Shown in pieces: positions 54,855 through 64,000 of a DNA stretch of 64,000 bases (its first letter is position 1; every line of letters starts with the position of its first letter). The notes under the pieces were generated by a model. It saw nothing but the letters and a program-made list of their open reading frames with translations, was not told the DNA's origin and made no database searches. Source of the DNA: Bacillus tianshenii. GTDB taxonomy: Bacteria; Bacillota; Bacilli; Bacillales; Bacillaceae_N. The stretch is from contig CP129018.1 of assembly GCA_020524525.2 (NCBI GenBank), forward strand, positions 868,001-932,000, written 5' to 3'. A program made the position numbers and the translations under genes.

Positions 54855-56183
54855 TTGAAAAAAATCTATGTTTTAGATACAAATGTCCTGCTTCAAGACC
54901 CGCGGTCCATCTTCTCATTCGATGAACATGAAGTGATTGTACCTGCGGTAGTATTGGAAGAAGTGGATTCGAAGAAAAGAAACATGGATGAACTGGGAAA
55001 GAATGCACGTCACATCTCGAAGATCATTGATACACTCCGTAATCGCGGCCGAATTCATAAGAGTATTCCGCTTGATAATGGCGGCATTTTTAGAATTGAA
55101 TTAAATCACCGCTCTTTTAGTAAAATGAAAGATGTGTTTGTTGAGAATACGAATGACAATAGAATTTTAGCCGTAGCTTTAAATTTATCACTCGAAGAAC
55201 AAGAGAAAGAAGACGGACGGCAAGTCATTCTTGTTAGTAAGGACGTACTGATGCGTGTGAAAGCAGACGCGCTTGGCTTGCAGGCTGAAGATTTCTTAAG
55301 TGACCGAGTTGTTGAAGTAAATGACAGCTACTCAGGCTTTCAAACACAATATATTTCGACAGAAGCGATGGATGCCTTTTACGAAAATAAAGAGCTGCCA
55401 TTATCCGAGCTGCCGAATATGTCGCTCTATCCAAATGAATTTGTCATTATGAAGGATATGTTAACCCAGTCACAGTCTGCGATCGCACTCGTTGACAAGA
55501 AATCAGATAAGGTAAAGAAATGCCAATTTGAAAAGGAAATAGTATGGGGGATAAAACCGCGTAATGCGCAGCAAGTGATGGGGATGGAACTTCTGCTTAA
55601 CCCAAATGTGCCGCTTGTCACACTTAGTGGAAAGGCAGGAACAGGAAAGACGCTGTTGGCACTTGCGGCAGGCTTATTTCAAACCGAAGACCTCGGTATC
55701 TATAAGAAGCTCCTTGTCGCTCGTCCAATTGTCCCTGTTGGCAAGGATATCGGCTATTTGCCTGGTGAAAAGGAAGAGAAGCTGAAGCCATGGATGCAGC
55801 CGATCTATGATAACTTAGAGTTTCTATTTAATACAAAAAAACCAGGCGAGTTGGATAAAATTTTAGCGGGAATTGGCTCCATCCAAGTGGAAGCCTTAAC
55901 GTACATAAGAGGCAGGAGCATCCCTGGACAATTCATTATTATCGATGAGGCGCAAAATTTGTCCAAGCATGAAGTAAAGACGATTTTAACGCGTGTCGGT
56001 GAACGGAGTAAAATCGTATTAATGGGCGACCCAGAGCAAATCGACCACCCTTATTTAGACGAATATAACAATGGACTTGCATATGTGATTGAAAAGTTTA
56101 AGGACCAGGAAGTAAGCGGCCATGTCCGCTTCATAAAAGGTGAACGCTCCTCGCTTGCACAGCTTGCAGCAGATTTACTATAA
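54855..56183 (+). CDS. ylaK: PhoH-family ATPase with PIN domain (YlaK)
   Basis: A 442-residue protein: N-terminal PIN nuclease-like domain (YVLDTNVLLQDPRSIFSF, NTNDNRILAVALNL, LVSKDVLMRVKADALGL) and C-terminal PhoH ATPase (LSGKAGTGKTLLALAAGL, LLVARPIVPVGKDIGYLPG, FIIIDEAQNLSKHEVKTILTR). PIN-PhoH fusions are thought to be RNA helicase/ribonucleases. The TTG at 54855, with GGGGAGA ahead, gives the same length as B. subtilis YlaK; a longer frame to 54789 is rejected. Confidence 0.93.
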   Translation: MKKIYVLDTNVLLQDPRSIFSFDEHEVIVPAVVLEEVDSKKRNMDELGKNARHISKIIDTLRNRGRIHKSIPLDNGGIFRIELNHRSFSKMKDVFVENTNDNRILAVALNLSLEEQEKEDGRQVILVSKDVLMRVKADALGLQAEDFLSDRVVEVNDSYSGFQTQYISTEAMDAFYENKELPLSELPNMSLYPNEFVIMKDMLTQSQSAIALVDKKSDKVKKCQFEKEIVWGIKPRNAQQVMGMELLLNPNVPLVTLSGKAGTGKTLLALAAGLFQTEDLGIYKKLLVARPIVPVGKDIGYLPGEKEEKLKPWMQPIYDNLEFLFNTKKPGELDKILAGIGSIQVEALTYIRGRSIPGQFIIIDEAQNLSKHEVKTILTRVGERSKIVLMGDPEQIDHPYLDEYNNGLAYVIEKFKDQEVSGHVRFIKGERSSLAQLAADLL

Positions 56184-56222
56184 AAAAGATGAGGCTGACT
56201 AAGCGGTCAGCCTCATCTTTTT
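56182..56222. terminator. Bidirectional terminator after ylaK
   Basis: AAAGATGAGGCTGAC (56185-56199) is exactly complementary to GTCAGCCTCATCTTT (56206-56220), with flanking A and T runs. Confidence 0.93.
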
Positions 56223-56730
56223 AGTTTACGATAAACTTTGTTACGTGCTTAATCGGGTTGTCTTTGTTGGAACCATCGCCGTAATAGAAATGGACAGGCC
56301 CGTCTTCCTTAAGTGGTTTGCCTTCTTTGGAGAAGCCGAGTACTGCTTTTTGCGCTTCTTCAAGTGGTAATTCAAAGCGCTCTCCGCCTTCTGTTTCAAT
56401 AATCAAGCTTGTTGATATATCTTCAGGCTCAGCGTTTTTTAGAAATGGCGCAAGCGGCATGCCGAAATTGCCTGTAAGAAGCTTCTCCTTTTTAAACTTT
56501 TCTGTGCTCTTATTTACAGGCGGCTTTGCCGTTCCTTGGTTTTCTTGGATTAATTCTCGTTCTAAAATCTCGCTCATTCTTTTTGCGTAGCTGTCTAAAT
56601 CTTCTCCGTGTTCTTCCTGCGCCTGCATGGCGTCATCTAAAGAGATTTTTCGATCATCGAAAATCCAAACGCCAGGGTCAATCGTTAGTGGAAACTTTAC
56701 TTTCCCCGTTAATAAAATAATCCCGTCCAT
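56221..56730 (-). CDS. Uncharacterised conserved protein (169 aa)
   Basis: A soluble 169-residue protein: LTGKVKFPLTIDPGVWIFDDRKISLDD, NFGMPLAPFLKNAEP, LIIETEGGERFELPLEEAQKAVLGFSKEGKP, HFYYGDGSNKDNP. No catalytic motif or named family is evident; relatives in Bacillaceae are annotated only as hypothetical proteins as far as I recall. GAGGTGA lies upstream of the ATG. It converges on the ylaK terminator. Confidence 0.7.
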   Translation of the reverse strand: MDGIILLTGKVKFPLTIDPGVWIFDDRKISLDDAMQAQEEHGEDLDSYAKRMSEILERELIQENQGTAKPPVNKSTEKFKKEKLLTGNFGMPLAPFLKNAEPEDISTSLIIETEGGERFELPLEEAQKAVLGFSKEGKPLKEDGPVHFYYGDGSNKDNPIKHVTKFIVN

Positions 56731-56912
56731 CTTCAGTCACCTCTATTTTTATTCTCTCTATCATAGTAAACCTACACTCAGTATAAAAGTTTCGAAACGT
56801 TTTGTCATTTTTCCGGATAAACTTTTCTGTTTTTCCTAAAGATCAGCTTTATGTAAGCGGCTGGCGGGAATACTGTTTTTAAATAGAGAAACGGCAGGAG
56901 GATTTCGGGAAA

Positions 56913-57842
56913 ATGATTTGTGAGAACCAAGAAGAACTCGAAGGATTTGTAACGTACGCCCGTCGTTGGACAGAGGATGGGAAGGTAGCAGACTATATTC
57001 CTGCGCTTGCTAGTGCTAATCCGAATGATTTGGCAGTTTCAATCTATGAGCCGAAACAGCATTGTTTTTCCGCAGGTGACGTGGAGAAGAAATTCACACT
57101 TCAAAGCATTTCGAAAGTGCTGACATTAGCGGTAGCATTAATGGATGTCGGGGAAGAGGCTGTATTTGATCGTGTTGGCATGGAGCCGACTGGTGACCCG
57201 TTTAATTCGATTGCCAAGCTTGAAACACATCGGCCGTCAAAGCCGCTTAATCCGATGATAAATGCAGGTGCACTTGCTGTTACAAATATGATTACCGGAA
57301 AGACGAATCATGAGAGGTTAGGCAGGCTGTTAGGGTTTATTCACGATATGACAGACAATGCTGATGTGTCGATTTCTTATGAAGTTGCTGAGTCGGAGTT
57401 TCATACAAGCTATTTGAATCGCTCGATGTGCTATTACATGAAGCAGCACGGCATTATAAAAGGTGATGTAGAGGAACTGATGGATTTATATACAAAGCAA
57501 TGTGCGATTGAAGTGACCTGTCGTGATTTAGCAAGAATTGGAGCTGTATTAGCGTTTGATGGGAAAGATCCTGATACAGGAAGACGGATTTTACCTGTGC
57601 ACGTGGCTCGAATATGTAAGACGTTCATGGTTACTTGCGGGATGTATAATTCATCAGGGGAATTTGCGATAAAGGTAGGTATTCCGGCGAAAAGCGGGGT
57701 TTCAGGCGGAATTGTCTGCGCGGTTCCAGGGCGAATTGGGATTGGAATCTTTAGCCCTGCACTTGATGAGAAAGGAAATGGCCTAGCAGGTATGAAGCTG
57801 CTTGAAATCATGACAAAGCGTTATGAATTAAGTATGTTTTAA
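56913..57842 (+). CDS. glsA: Glutaminase
   Basis: A 309-residue serine-dependent glutaminase: FTLQSISKVLTLAVALMD with the S-x-x-K pair, NPMINAGALAV, FHTSYLNRSMCYYMK, YTKQCAIEVTCRDLARIG and KSGVSGGIVCAVPGRIGIG. It converts glutamine to glutamate and ammonia. GGCAGGAGG precedes the ATG. It corresponds to ylaM in the B. subtilis yla cluster. Confidence 0.95.
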   Translation: MICENQEELEGFVTYARRWTEDGKVADYIPALASANPNDLAVSIYEPKQHCFSAGDVEKKFTLQSISKVLTLAVALMDVGEEAVFDRVGMEPTGDPFNSIAKLETHRPSKPLNPMINAGALAVTNMITGKTNHERLGRLLGFIHDMTDNADVSISYEVAESEFHTSYLNRSMCYYMKQHGIIKGDVEELMDLYTKQCAIEVTCRDLARIGAVLAFDGKDPDTGRRILPVHVARICKTFMVTCGMYNSSGEFAIKVGIPAKSGVSGGIVCAVPGRIGIGIFSPALDEKGNGLAGMKLLEIMTKRYELSMF

Positions 57843-57972
57843 GGCTTGTTATAATCGTTGTCGTCATATTTTTATCATACTGTATCACTGTGATTACCTT
57901 GCATTTTTGGCGCGGAAACGATAATATATACTAACAGGGAAGAGGCAAATGCGCGGGAACGGAGGGATTGAA

Positions 57973-58254
57973 TTGTCCAGTGATATGCTCGTCAACCATC
58001 GGGAAAAAGCTTACGCATTGCTTAAAGCCGATGCTGATAAAATATTAAAGTTAATAAAAGTCCAAATGGATAACTTAACGATGCCCCAATGTCCTCTCTA
58101 TGAGGAAGTTTTAGATACGCAAATGTTCGGTCTTTCCAGAGAAATAGATTTTGCTGTACGCCTCGGCTTAATTGAAGAGAAAGACGGTAAGGAACTAATG
58201 GAAGCACTTGAACGTGAACTTTCCGCGCTTCACGAGGCATCGACAAAATCTTAA
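57973..58254 (+). CDS. ylaN: YlaN protein (iron-responsive Fur partner)
   Basis: A 93-residue helical protein with [40 protein letters not shown] and [17 protein letters not shown], nearly invariant marks of YlaN. YlaN is reported to bind iron and modulate Fur, and to be needed at low iron. TTG 57973 follows GGAGGG by 6 bases and gives the 93-residue length of B. subtilis YlaN; the longer frame from 57949 is rejected. Confidence 0.93.
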   Translation: MSSDMLVNHREKAYALLKADADKILKLIKVQMDNLTMPQCPLYEEVLDTQMFGLSREIDFAVRLGLIEEKDGKELMEALERELSALHEASTKS

Positions 58255-58687
58255 GCATAAAACTCAAACTATTTTTTTGCATACTAATAGTTTGAGTTTT
58301 TTTATTAAAAGGCAGAGAAAGCCTCCTAAATGCCACCGTTTCATACACTCACCATCTTTCGTTACATTATATTGAAGAAAAGGTTAAAAAAACTGCTCCT
58401 ATTCTAAACAACCTGCTTGTCAATGAATCACTATTTTTAATAAAATAAGAACAAGAACAATAAGCTACACTTATCAACTGTTACATGTGAAGACATGAAT
58501 AAGTTGAAGGCGACGAATATTGTAACACCTGTTGCAGGATTTTGTATGAAGATTAATGTGTTACATTATTGTAGGATTTTTTATAATTAGTATGACATTT
58601 TTGTATGAAAATACATATCTTTTTAAGTTTACTTCATGTTAAATGAAAGATGGGGGAGAGAAATCTCCTTATATAAGGGGAAAGAAT
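58255..58687. other. Intergenic region upstream of ftsW
   Basis: A 433-base A+T-rich gap. After the ylaN terminator it contains two similar 28-base stretches (from 58521 and 58559, sharing a GCAGGATTTT/GTAGGATTTT part), with TGTAACAC (58521-58528) and GTGTTACA (58558-58565) also inverted to each other. TATAAT occurs at 58582-58587. The ftsW promoter should be here. Confidence 0.45.
58261..58304 (+). terminator. Terminator of ylaN
   Basis: AACTCAAACTAT (58261-58272) pairs with ATAGTTTGAGTT (58287-58298), then a T7 run. Confidence 0.9.
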
Positions 58688-59833
58688 ATGGTAAAGCGAG
58701 TATTAAAATCATATGACTATTTATTAATTGCAGCACCGATTCTATTGAGTCTGTTTGGCGTGGTAATGGTCTACAGCGCAAGTATGGTTTGGGCAGTTAT
58801 GATGCATGGTGGAACAACTGATTTATTTTACAGCCGTCAGCTTATGTGGTTCTATGTCTCTCTTCTGGCGTTTATCGTCGCAGCTATCCTTCCGTACCGC
58901 CTTTATAAGCGGCTTGTAAAATTTATTTTTATCGTAAGCATTCTTCTGTTGGTGGTTGTACTTGTAGCTGGTAGCGTTTCAAACAACGCAAGTTCTTGGT
59001 TATATATCGGTGGGTTTGGGTTTCAACCGGCAGAGTTTATTAAGCTCGGTTTGATTATTTACCTAGCAGCGGTATTCTCCAAGAAACAGTCTTATATCGA
59101 CCAGTTTTTCCCTGCCTTTGGGCCGCCTCTAATGTTCATTGCGATCATTTTTGGACTTATTTTTATCCAGCCCGACCTTGGGACAGGCGGTATCATTTTA
59201 CTGATTTCATATGTAATGATTGCTTGTTCAGGCATTCGCTTTAAGCATTTGGCAACTCTTACAGGTGCCGGGGTGTTAGGCATCCTGATTTTGATTCCAT
59301 TTCTAAGCGATGAACAGCTTTCCCGCTTTGGCAGTGCGTATCATCCATTTGCAGACTTGAAGGGAGATGGTTATCAGCTGATCAACTCCTATGTTGCAAT
59401 TGCTTCTGGAGGTGTTAGTGGAAATGGATTAGGCGAAAGCATCCAAAAATTCGGCTACCTACCAGAACCTCACACGGACTTTATTATGGCCGTCATATCA
59501 GAAGAGCTAGGAATATTTGGTGTTGCCTTTGTTCTTTTGACGCTGTTGTTTATTATTTTGCGAGGACTGAAGTATGCAAGATATACAAGCGACCCATTTG
59601 CTTCGCTTCTTGCAATTGGCATCTGTAGCATGTTTGGTATTCAAGCGATTGTAAATATCGGAGCGATGATTGGTTTGCTTCCAATTACAGGTGTCACCCT
59701 TCCATTTATTAGTTATGGCGGTTCCTCATTATTACTTCTAATGTATGCAGCAGGTATTCTCGTCAATATCTCGATGCATACGAACCTACGTCATCGTGTT
59801 AAGAAACAAAAAAATATAGAGTTTACTACATAA
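58688..59833 (+). CDS. ftsW: SEDS peptidoglycan polymerase FtsW
   Basis: A 381-residue SEDS protein with ten predicted helices: MVYSASMVWAV, SSWLYIGGFGFQPAEFIKLGLI, GLIFIQPDLGTGGIILL, PEPHTDFIMAVISEELG and the closing LPFISYGGSSLLLLM. It polymerises septal glycan with a class B PBP. ATG 58688 with AAGGGG ahead is chosen; an earlier in-frame start at 58643 lacks family support. Position before pycA identifies it as ylaO/FtsW rather than RodA or SpoVE. Confidence 0.93.
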   Translation: MVKRVLKSYDYLLIAAPILLSLFGVVMVYSASMVWAVMMHGGTTDLFYSRQLMWFYVSLLAFIVAAILPYRLYKRLVKFIFIVSILLLVVVLVAGSVSNNASSWLYIGGFGFQPAEFIKLGLIIYLAAVFSKKQSYIDQFFPAFGPPLMFIAIIFGLIFIQPDLGTGGIILLISYVMIACSGIRFKHLATLTGAGVLGILILIPFLSDEQLSRFGSAYHPFADLKGDGYQLINSYVAIASGGVSGNGLGESIQKFGYLPEPHTDFIMAVISEELGIFGVAFVLLTLLFIILRGLKYARYTSDPFASLLAIGICSMFGIQAIVNIGAMIGLLPITGVTLPFISYGGSSLLLLMYAAGILVNISMHTNLRHRVKKQKNIEFTT

Positions 59834-59848
59834 CGAGGAGGAAATATT

Positions 59849-62800
59849 ATGTCAGAAAGAACAATTAACAAAATTCTCGTCGCAAACCGTGGAGAAATTG
59901 CAATCAGGGTGTTCCGAGCTTGCACAGAGCTTGGCATCCGCACAGTTGCAATTTATTCAAAGGAAGATACAGGTTCTTACCATCGTTATAAAGCAGATGA
60001 AGCATACCTTGTCGGTGAAGATAAGAAGCCAATTGAAGCTTACTTAGACATTGAAGGAATTATTGAAATTGCAAAAGCGAACAACATTGATGCCATTCAC
60101 CCAGGTTACGGCTTTTTGTCTGAAAATATCAAATTTGCAAAACGTTGTGAAGAAGAGGGCATTGTTTTCATTGGACCTGAAAGCAAGCATCTCGAAATGT
60201 TTGGTGATAAGGTAAAAGCCCGTACACAAGCAATTGAAGCAAATATTCCAGTTATTCCGGGTACTGACGGGCCTGTAGACGGCTTTGAAGAGGTGGAAGT
60301 GTTCGGAGAAAAACATGGTTATCCGATCATCATAAAAGCATCTCTTGGCGGCGGTGGCCGTGGTATGCGGATTGTTCGTAATAAAGAATCCTTGAAAGAA
60401 GCATATGAGCGTGCAAAATCTGAAGCAAAAGCAGCGTTTGGCTCAGATGAAATGTATGTGGAAAAGTTCATTGAAAACCCGAAACATATTGAAGTACAAA
60501 TCCTTGGTGATGCGTATCAGAATATTGTGCATTTGTATGAGCGTGATTGCTCTGTTCAACGTCGTCACCAAAAGGTCGTTGAAGTAGCACCAAGTGTATC
60601 GCTTGATAACGACTTACGTGAGCGGATTTGCGAAGCAGCTGTTCGTTTAATGAAAAATGTTGACTATTTGAATGCGGGAACTGTTGAATTCCTTGTGACA
60701 GGTGATGAGTTCTTCTTCATTGAAGTGAACCCGCGTGTTCAAGTAGAGCATACGATTACAGAAATGATCACAGGTGTGGACATTGTTCAATCCCAAATCT
60801 TAATTGCACAAGGGGAAAACTTGCACGGAGAGGCATTAGGAATTCCGCAGCAAGAGGAAATCCGAACGCACGGATTTGCGATCCAATCACGTGTAACAAC
60901 AGAAGATCCGCAGAACAACTTCATGCCTGATACAGGAAAAATCAATGCATACCGCAGCGGTGGTGGTTTCGGTGTTCGTCTTGATGCAGGGAACGGCTTC
61001 CAAGGCGCCGTGATTACCCCTTATTACGATTCATTGCTTGTTAAAGTAAGTACGTGGGCATTAACATTCTCACAAGCATCATCGAAAATGATTCGTAACC
61101 TGCGTGAGTTCCGTATCCGCGGTATTAAGACAAACATTGCCTTTTTAGAAAATGTTATTAATCATAAAGACTTCCGTTCAGGTGAATACAATACATCATT
61201 TATTGATACGACGCCTGAGTTGTTCGTATTCCCAGTCCGCCGTGACCGTGGTACGAAGATGCTGTCATATATTGCAAATACAACAGTAAACGGCTTTGAT
61301 GGGATTGAAGAACAGAAGAAACCAACCTTTAACAAGCCGCGTATGCCGAAAGTGAAGTACAGCGAGCCGATGGCAACAGGTACAAAGCAAATCCTGGATG
61401 AGCGCGGGCCAGAAGGTTTAGCGAAATGGTTGAAAGAGCAAGATGAAGTGCTTCTTACTGATACAACATTCCGTGATGCGCACCAATCATTGCTTGCGAC
61501 ACGCTTGCGTACACGTGATTTATTACAAATTGCTGAGCCGACAGCACGTTTACTGCCAAATCTGTTCTCAACAGAAATGTGGGGCGGCGCAACGTTTGAT
61601 GTCGCGTACCGTTTCTTGAAGGAAGACCCATGGAAGCGTCTAATTAAGCTCCGTGAAAAGATGCCGAACGTACTTTTCCAAATGCTATTACGTGCATCAA
61701 ACGCAGTAGGCTACAAAAACTATCCAGATAATTTAATTGAAGAATTTGTCCAAAAATCAGCAGAAGCTGGCATCGATGTCTTCCGTATCTTTGATAGCTT
61801 GAACTGGGTTGAAGGCATGAAAGTAGCCATTGAAGCCGTTCGCAAAACGGATAAAATTGCTGAAGCGGCTGTCTGCTACACGGGCGACATTTTAGACCCA
61901 TCAAGAAGCAAATACGATTTGGAATACTATAAGAAGATTGCGAAAGAATTAGAGGACGCAGGTGCACATATTCTCGGTATTAAAGATATGGCAGGTTTAC
62001 TTAAGCCGCAGGCTGCATACGAGCTGATTTCGGCACTTAAAGAAACAATTGATATTCCAATTCACCTGCATACACATGATACGAGCGGAAATGGTATTCT
62101 CACTTATGCAAGAGCAGTTGAAGCAGGTGTAGATGTTGTTGATGTAGCAACAGGTTCGATGGCTGGTCTGACTTCTCAGCCAAGTGCGAATTCTCTCTAC
62201 TATGCACTTCAAGGGAACGATCGTCAGCCAAATGTTGATATTAATGCATATGAGCAGCTTGGTCACTATTGGGAAGATGTTCGTAAGCAATACGAGTCAT
62301 TTGAATCAGGCTTGATAGCACCAAACAGTGAAGTATACATGCACGAAATGCCTGGTGGCCAATATTCCAACTTGCAGCAGCAAGCGAAAGCAGTTGGACT
62401 TGGCAACCGTTGGGAAGAAGTGAAAGATATGTATCGCCGTGTCAACATGATGTTTGGTGACGTTGTAAAAGTAACACCATCATCAAAGGTTGTCGGAGAT
62501 ATGGCTCTCTATATGGTACAGAATGATTTGACAGAAGATGATGTATATGAAAATGGTGAATCACTTGACTTCCCAGATTCAGTTGTTGAGTTCTTCCAAG
62601 GCTACCTCGGTCAGCCATATGAAGGCTTCCCGAAAGAATTGCAACGAATTGTGTTAAAAGGCCGCGAGCCGATTACTGTTCGTCCTGGTGAACTACTTGA
62701 GCCAATTAACTTTAAAGAGCTGCAAGACACGCTTTACAATACGCTAAATCGCCAAGTAACAAGCCATGACTTAATCAGCTATGGATTGTATCCGAAAGTG

Positions 62801-63289
62801 TACATGGATTATCAAAATTTCTATGAAACATATGGTGATATGTCTACATTAGATACACCGACATTTTTCTACGGTATGCGTCTTGGTGAAGAGATTGAGG
62901 TAGAGATTGAGCAAGGAAAAACATTAATCGTTAAGCTTGTGTCAATCGGTCATGCTCAACCAGACGGAACACGTGTTGTCTACTTTGAGTTCAATGGTCA
63001 GCCACGTGAAATTATCGTAAATGATAAAAATGTTCAAACTTCTGTCGACGTAAGACCGAAAGCAGACAAAGGCAATCCAAATCACCTTGGTGCGTCAATG
63101 CCTGGTACGGTCATCAAAGTCATCACAGAAAAAGGTGAGAAGGTGAAGAAAGGTGATCACCTCATTATCACTGAAGCGATGAAGATGGAAACAACCGTCC
63201 AAGCGCCGTTCGATGGTACCATTAAAGATATTCATGTCTCAAATGGTGATGCGATTCAAACAGGTGATTTATTAATTGAATTATCTTAA
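59849..63289 (+). CDS. pycA: Pyruvate carboxylase
   Basis: A 1146-residue single-chain enzyme. Biotin carboxylase domain (1-about 450): ILVANRGEIAIRVFRAC, ASLGGGGRGMRIV, EVNPRVQVEHTITE. Carboxyltransferase barrel (about 530-800): LTDTTFRDAHQSLLATR, ATFDVAYRFL, HLHTHDTSGNG. C-terminal biotinyl domain: EAMKMETTVQAP with the biotin Lys. It makes oxaloacetate from pyruvate and bicarbonate to refill the TCA cycle. GAGGAGG precedes the ATG, 16 bases after ftsW. Confidence 0.98.
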   Translation: MSERTINKILVANRGEIAIRVFRACTELGIRTVAIYSKEDTGSYHRYKADEAYLVGEDKKPIEAYLDIEGIIEIAKANNIDAIHPGYGFLSENIKFAKRCEEEGIVFIGPESKHLEMFGDKVKARTQAIEANIPVIPGTDGPVDGFEEVEVFGEKHGYPIIIKASLGGGGRGMRIVRNKESLKEAYERAKSEAKAAFGSDEMYVEKFIENPKHIEVQILGDAYQNIVHLYERDCSVQRRHQKVVEVAPSVSLDNDLRERICEAAVRLMKNVDYLNAGTVEFLVTGDEFFFIEVNPRVQVEHTITEMITGVDIVQSQILIAQGENLHGEALGIPQQEEIRTHGFAIQSRVTTEDPQNNFMPDTGKINAYRSGGGFGVRLDAGNGFQGAVITPYYDSLLVKVSTWALTFSQASSKMIRNLREFRIRGIKTNIAFLENVINHKDFRSGEYNTSFIDTTPELFVFPVRRDRGTKMLSYIANTTVNGFDGIEEQKKPTFNKPRMPKVKYSEPMATGTKQILDERGPEGLAKWLKEQDEVLLTDTTFRDAHQSLLATRLRTRDLLQIAEPTARLLPNLFSTEMWGGATFDVAYRFLKEDPWKRLIKLREKMPNVLFQMLLRASNAVGYKNYPDNLIEEFVQKSAEAGIDVFRIFDSLNWVEGMKVAIEAVRKTDKIAEAAVCYTGDILDPSRSKYDLEYYKKIAKELEDAGAHILGIKDMAGLLKPQAAYELISALKETIDIPIHLHTHDTSGNGILTYARAVEAGVDVVDVATGSMAGLTSQPSANSLYYALQGNDRQPNVDINAYEQLGHYWEDVRKQYESFESGLIAPNSEVYMHEMPGGQYSNLQQQAKAVGLGNRWEEVKDMYRRVNMMFGDVVKVTPSSKVVGDMALYMVQNDLTEDDVYENGESLDFPDSVVEFFQGYLGQPYEGFPKELQRIVLKGREPITVRPGELLEPINFKELQDTLYNTLNRQVTSHDLISYGLYPKVYMDYQNFYETYGDMSTLDTPTFFYGMRLGEEIEVEIEQGKTLIVKLVSIGHAQPDGTRVVYFEFNGQPREIIVNDKNVQTSVDVRPKADKGNPNHLGASMPGTVIKVITEKGEKVKKGDHLIITEAMKMETTVQAPFDGTIKDIHVSNGDAIQTGDLLIELS

Positions 63290-63326
63290 TATGAAGAGGC
63301 AGAGACAAAAGAATTTTGCCCAAAGA

Positions 63327-63356
63327 AAACCCGAACAAAGTTGTTCGGGTTTTCTT
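63327..63356 (+). terminator. Terminator of pycA
   Basis: AAACCCGAACAA (63327-63338) pairs with TTGTTCGGGTTT (63341-63352), followed by CTTT. Confidence 0.92.
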
Positions 63357-63386
63357 TATATAGCAACACTGCCGTGTGACCGCTCC

Positions 63387-63560
63387 GTCAACATACTTCG
63401 CTTTCCGCGGGCACGGCCTCAGTCTCATCGGGCCAACACGATGTTGGTCAGGCAGGCGTTGCCACAGGATGTGGCGGTCTTAGCCTGTGTCCTACTGACC
63501 GCGCTTTCCTGCGGGGCCTTCGGATTCGTGCTGTTCCCGCAGGAGTCTACGTATGTTGAC
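63387..63560 (+). repeat. Long-hairpin repeat, copy 2 (paired mini-hairpins)
   Basis: Bounded by a perfect 10-bp inverted repeat, GTCAACATAC (63387-63396) and GTATGTTGAC (63551-63560). Inside: CTTCGCTTTCCGC, mini-hairpin 1 (63433-63447, stem CCAAC, loop ACGAT), linker GCGTT, mini-hairpin 2 (63461-63475, stem GCCAC, loop AGGAT), and CCCGCAGGAGTCTACG. Inner blocks match the minus-strand copy at 5421-5595; the outer arms do not. Confidence 0.82.
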
Positions 63561-63690
63561 TACGCTACAGCTTATTTTTAATGCTTGTCTTTTCTTTTGC
63601 AAATAAAATTGTGTCCTGTTTTTTTCTGTAGCCTATTGAAAATTTACTTCTAATCTGCACGACTTAAAATAGAAGTTGAGGTGATAAAGG

Positions 63691-64000
63691 ATGAGTGAAG
63701 TGGCTGTGGTGTGGTTTCGTCGGGATTTTCGGCTGACAGACCACCACGCGTTACATCAAGTGGAGAAGTGGTGTGAGCAATTCGATGGCAAATGGGTCGG
63801 TTTTTTTCATTTAGATCCGTATTTTGCTGAGGAACTGACACCTCATCATGATTATTTTTTTACGACTGTTGCGGCTTTTATGGACCGGATGAAACAGCTC
63901 GGTATGCCGGTTGTCATTAGTTATGGAACGATTGATGAGGCAGTGGATAAGCTGATTGAACAAGTTCCAGAGATAACTACTGTTTTTTATAATATGGATG
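63691..64000 (+). CDS. Deoxyribodipyrimidine photolyase, N-terminal part
   Basis: ATG 63691 with GAGGTGATAAAGG ahead opens a frame running out of the window (103 residues seen). VAVVWFRRDFRLTDHHALHQ is the photolyase/cryptochrome N-terminal antenna-domain start, followed by WVGFFHLDPYF and a helical stretch ending with VVISYGTIDEAVDKL. It should repair UV pyrimidine dimers with light; the FAD-binding half lies outside the window. Confidence 0.9.
   Translation, partial: MSEVAVVWFRRDFRLTDHHALHQVEKWCEQFDGKWVGFFHLDPYFAEELTPHHDYFFTTVAAFMDRMKQLGMPVVISYGTIDEAVDKLIEQVPEITTVFYNMD

Noticed and set aside
63276-63581. 101-codon frame across the 63.4-kb repeat
   Set aside because: It runs through the pycA terminator and the hairpin repeat and has no ribosome site.

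Overview
The window is a chromosomal segment of a Gram-positive, spore-forming Bacillaceae bacterium. The evidence is A+T-leaning DNA, AGGAGG-type ribosome-binding sites, TTG/GTG starts, Rho-independent terminators after most operons, and long synteny with Bacillus subtilis, as I remember that map. The conserved order is ykuT/ykuV, ktrC-rnjA-rpoY-ykrA-defB-ykyA-pdhABCD, SR1-speA-yktA-yktB-ykzI-yktC, and ylaF-typA-ylaH-ylaI-ylaJ-ylaK-glsA-ylaN-ftsW-pycA. Sporulation-type genes (ylaJ, a YjcZ-like peptide) are present. No rRNA, tRNA, CRISPR array or prophage was seen.

Layout. 1-5.2 kb: end of an NRAMP-type transporter and the 5-oxoprolinase genes pxpB, pxpA and pxpC; an intact IS607-family element (serine recombinase plus TnpB) sits exactly between pxpB and pxpA. 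5.2-5.65 kb: nested palindromes including a 175-bp hairpin repeat. 5.65-8.5 kb: a small oxidase-like membrane protein, a methyltransferase broken by a 20-bp duplication, an MscS channel and YkuV. 8.5-11 kb: cytochrome bd oxidase genes under a promoter with a Rex box and a Crp/Fnr-type box. 11-24.3 kb: ktrC, rnjA/rpoY, a DMT transporter, ykrA, defB, ykyA, a repeat cluster and pdhABCD. 24.3-31.4 kb: repeats, a frameshifted thioredoxin-like lipoprotein, a BCCT betaine transporter, an aromatic acid exporter homologue, a polysaccharide deacetylase and a CNNM/CorC protein. 31.4-43 kb: small conserved proteins, the dual-function RNA SR1 with two CcpN boxes, a monofunctional transglycosylase, speA, a nitronate monooxygenase-like enzyme, an SNF2/SWIM helicase and the ykt genes. 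43-46 kb: a SAM-I riboswitch controlling metNPQ. 46-64 kb: the yla block through ftsW and pycA, interrupted by a TsdA-like dihaem cytochrome, a radical SAM/SPASM gene, a DUF2249 gene and a Crp-family regulator; the window ends inside a photolyase gene.

Connections. The Crp-family regulator at 53.2 kb has a CRP-like recognition helix (R-E-T-V-S-R), and TGTGA-N6-TCACA-like boxes sit about 40 bp upstream of predicted starts of cydA and of the radical SAM gene, with a weaker one before the DUF2249 gene. This suggests a local low-oxygen respiratory regulon. A dispersed repeat family carries paired small hairpins with AGGAC/AGGAT loops; stems differ between copies but usually stay complementary. 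This is the least explained structure in the window, and the loops resemble GGA-loop sites bound by CsrA. Three genes carry small frameshifts (a 20-bp duplication, an extra G, and an A7 run); the last two could be sequencing errors.
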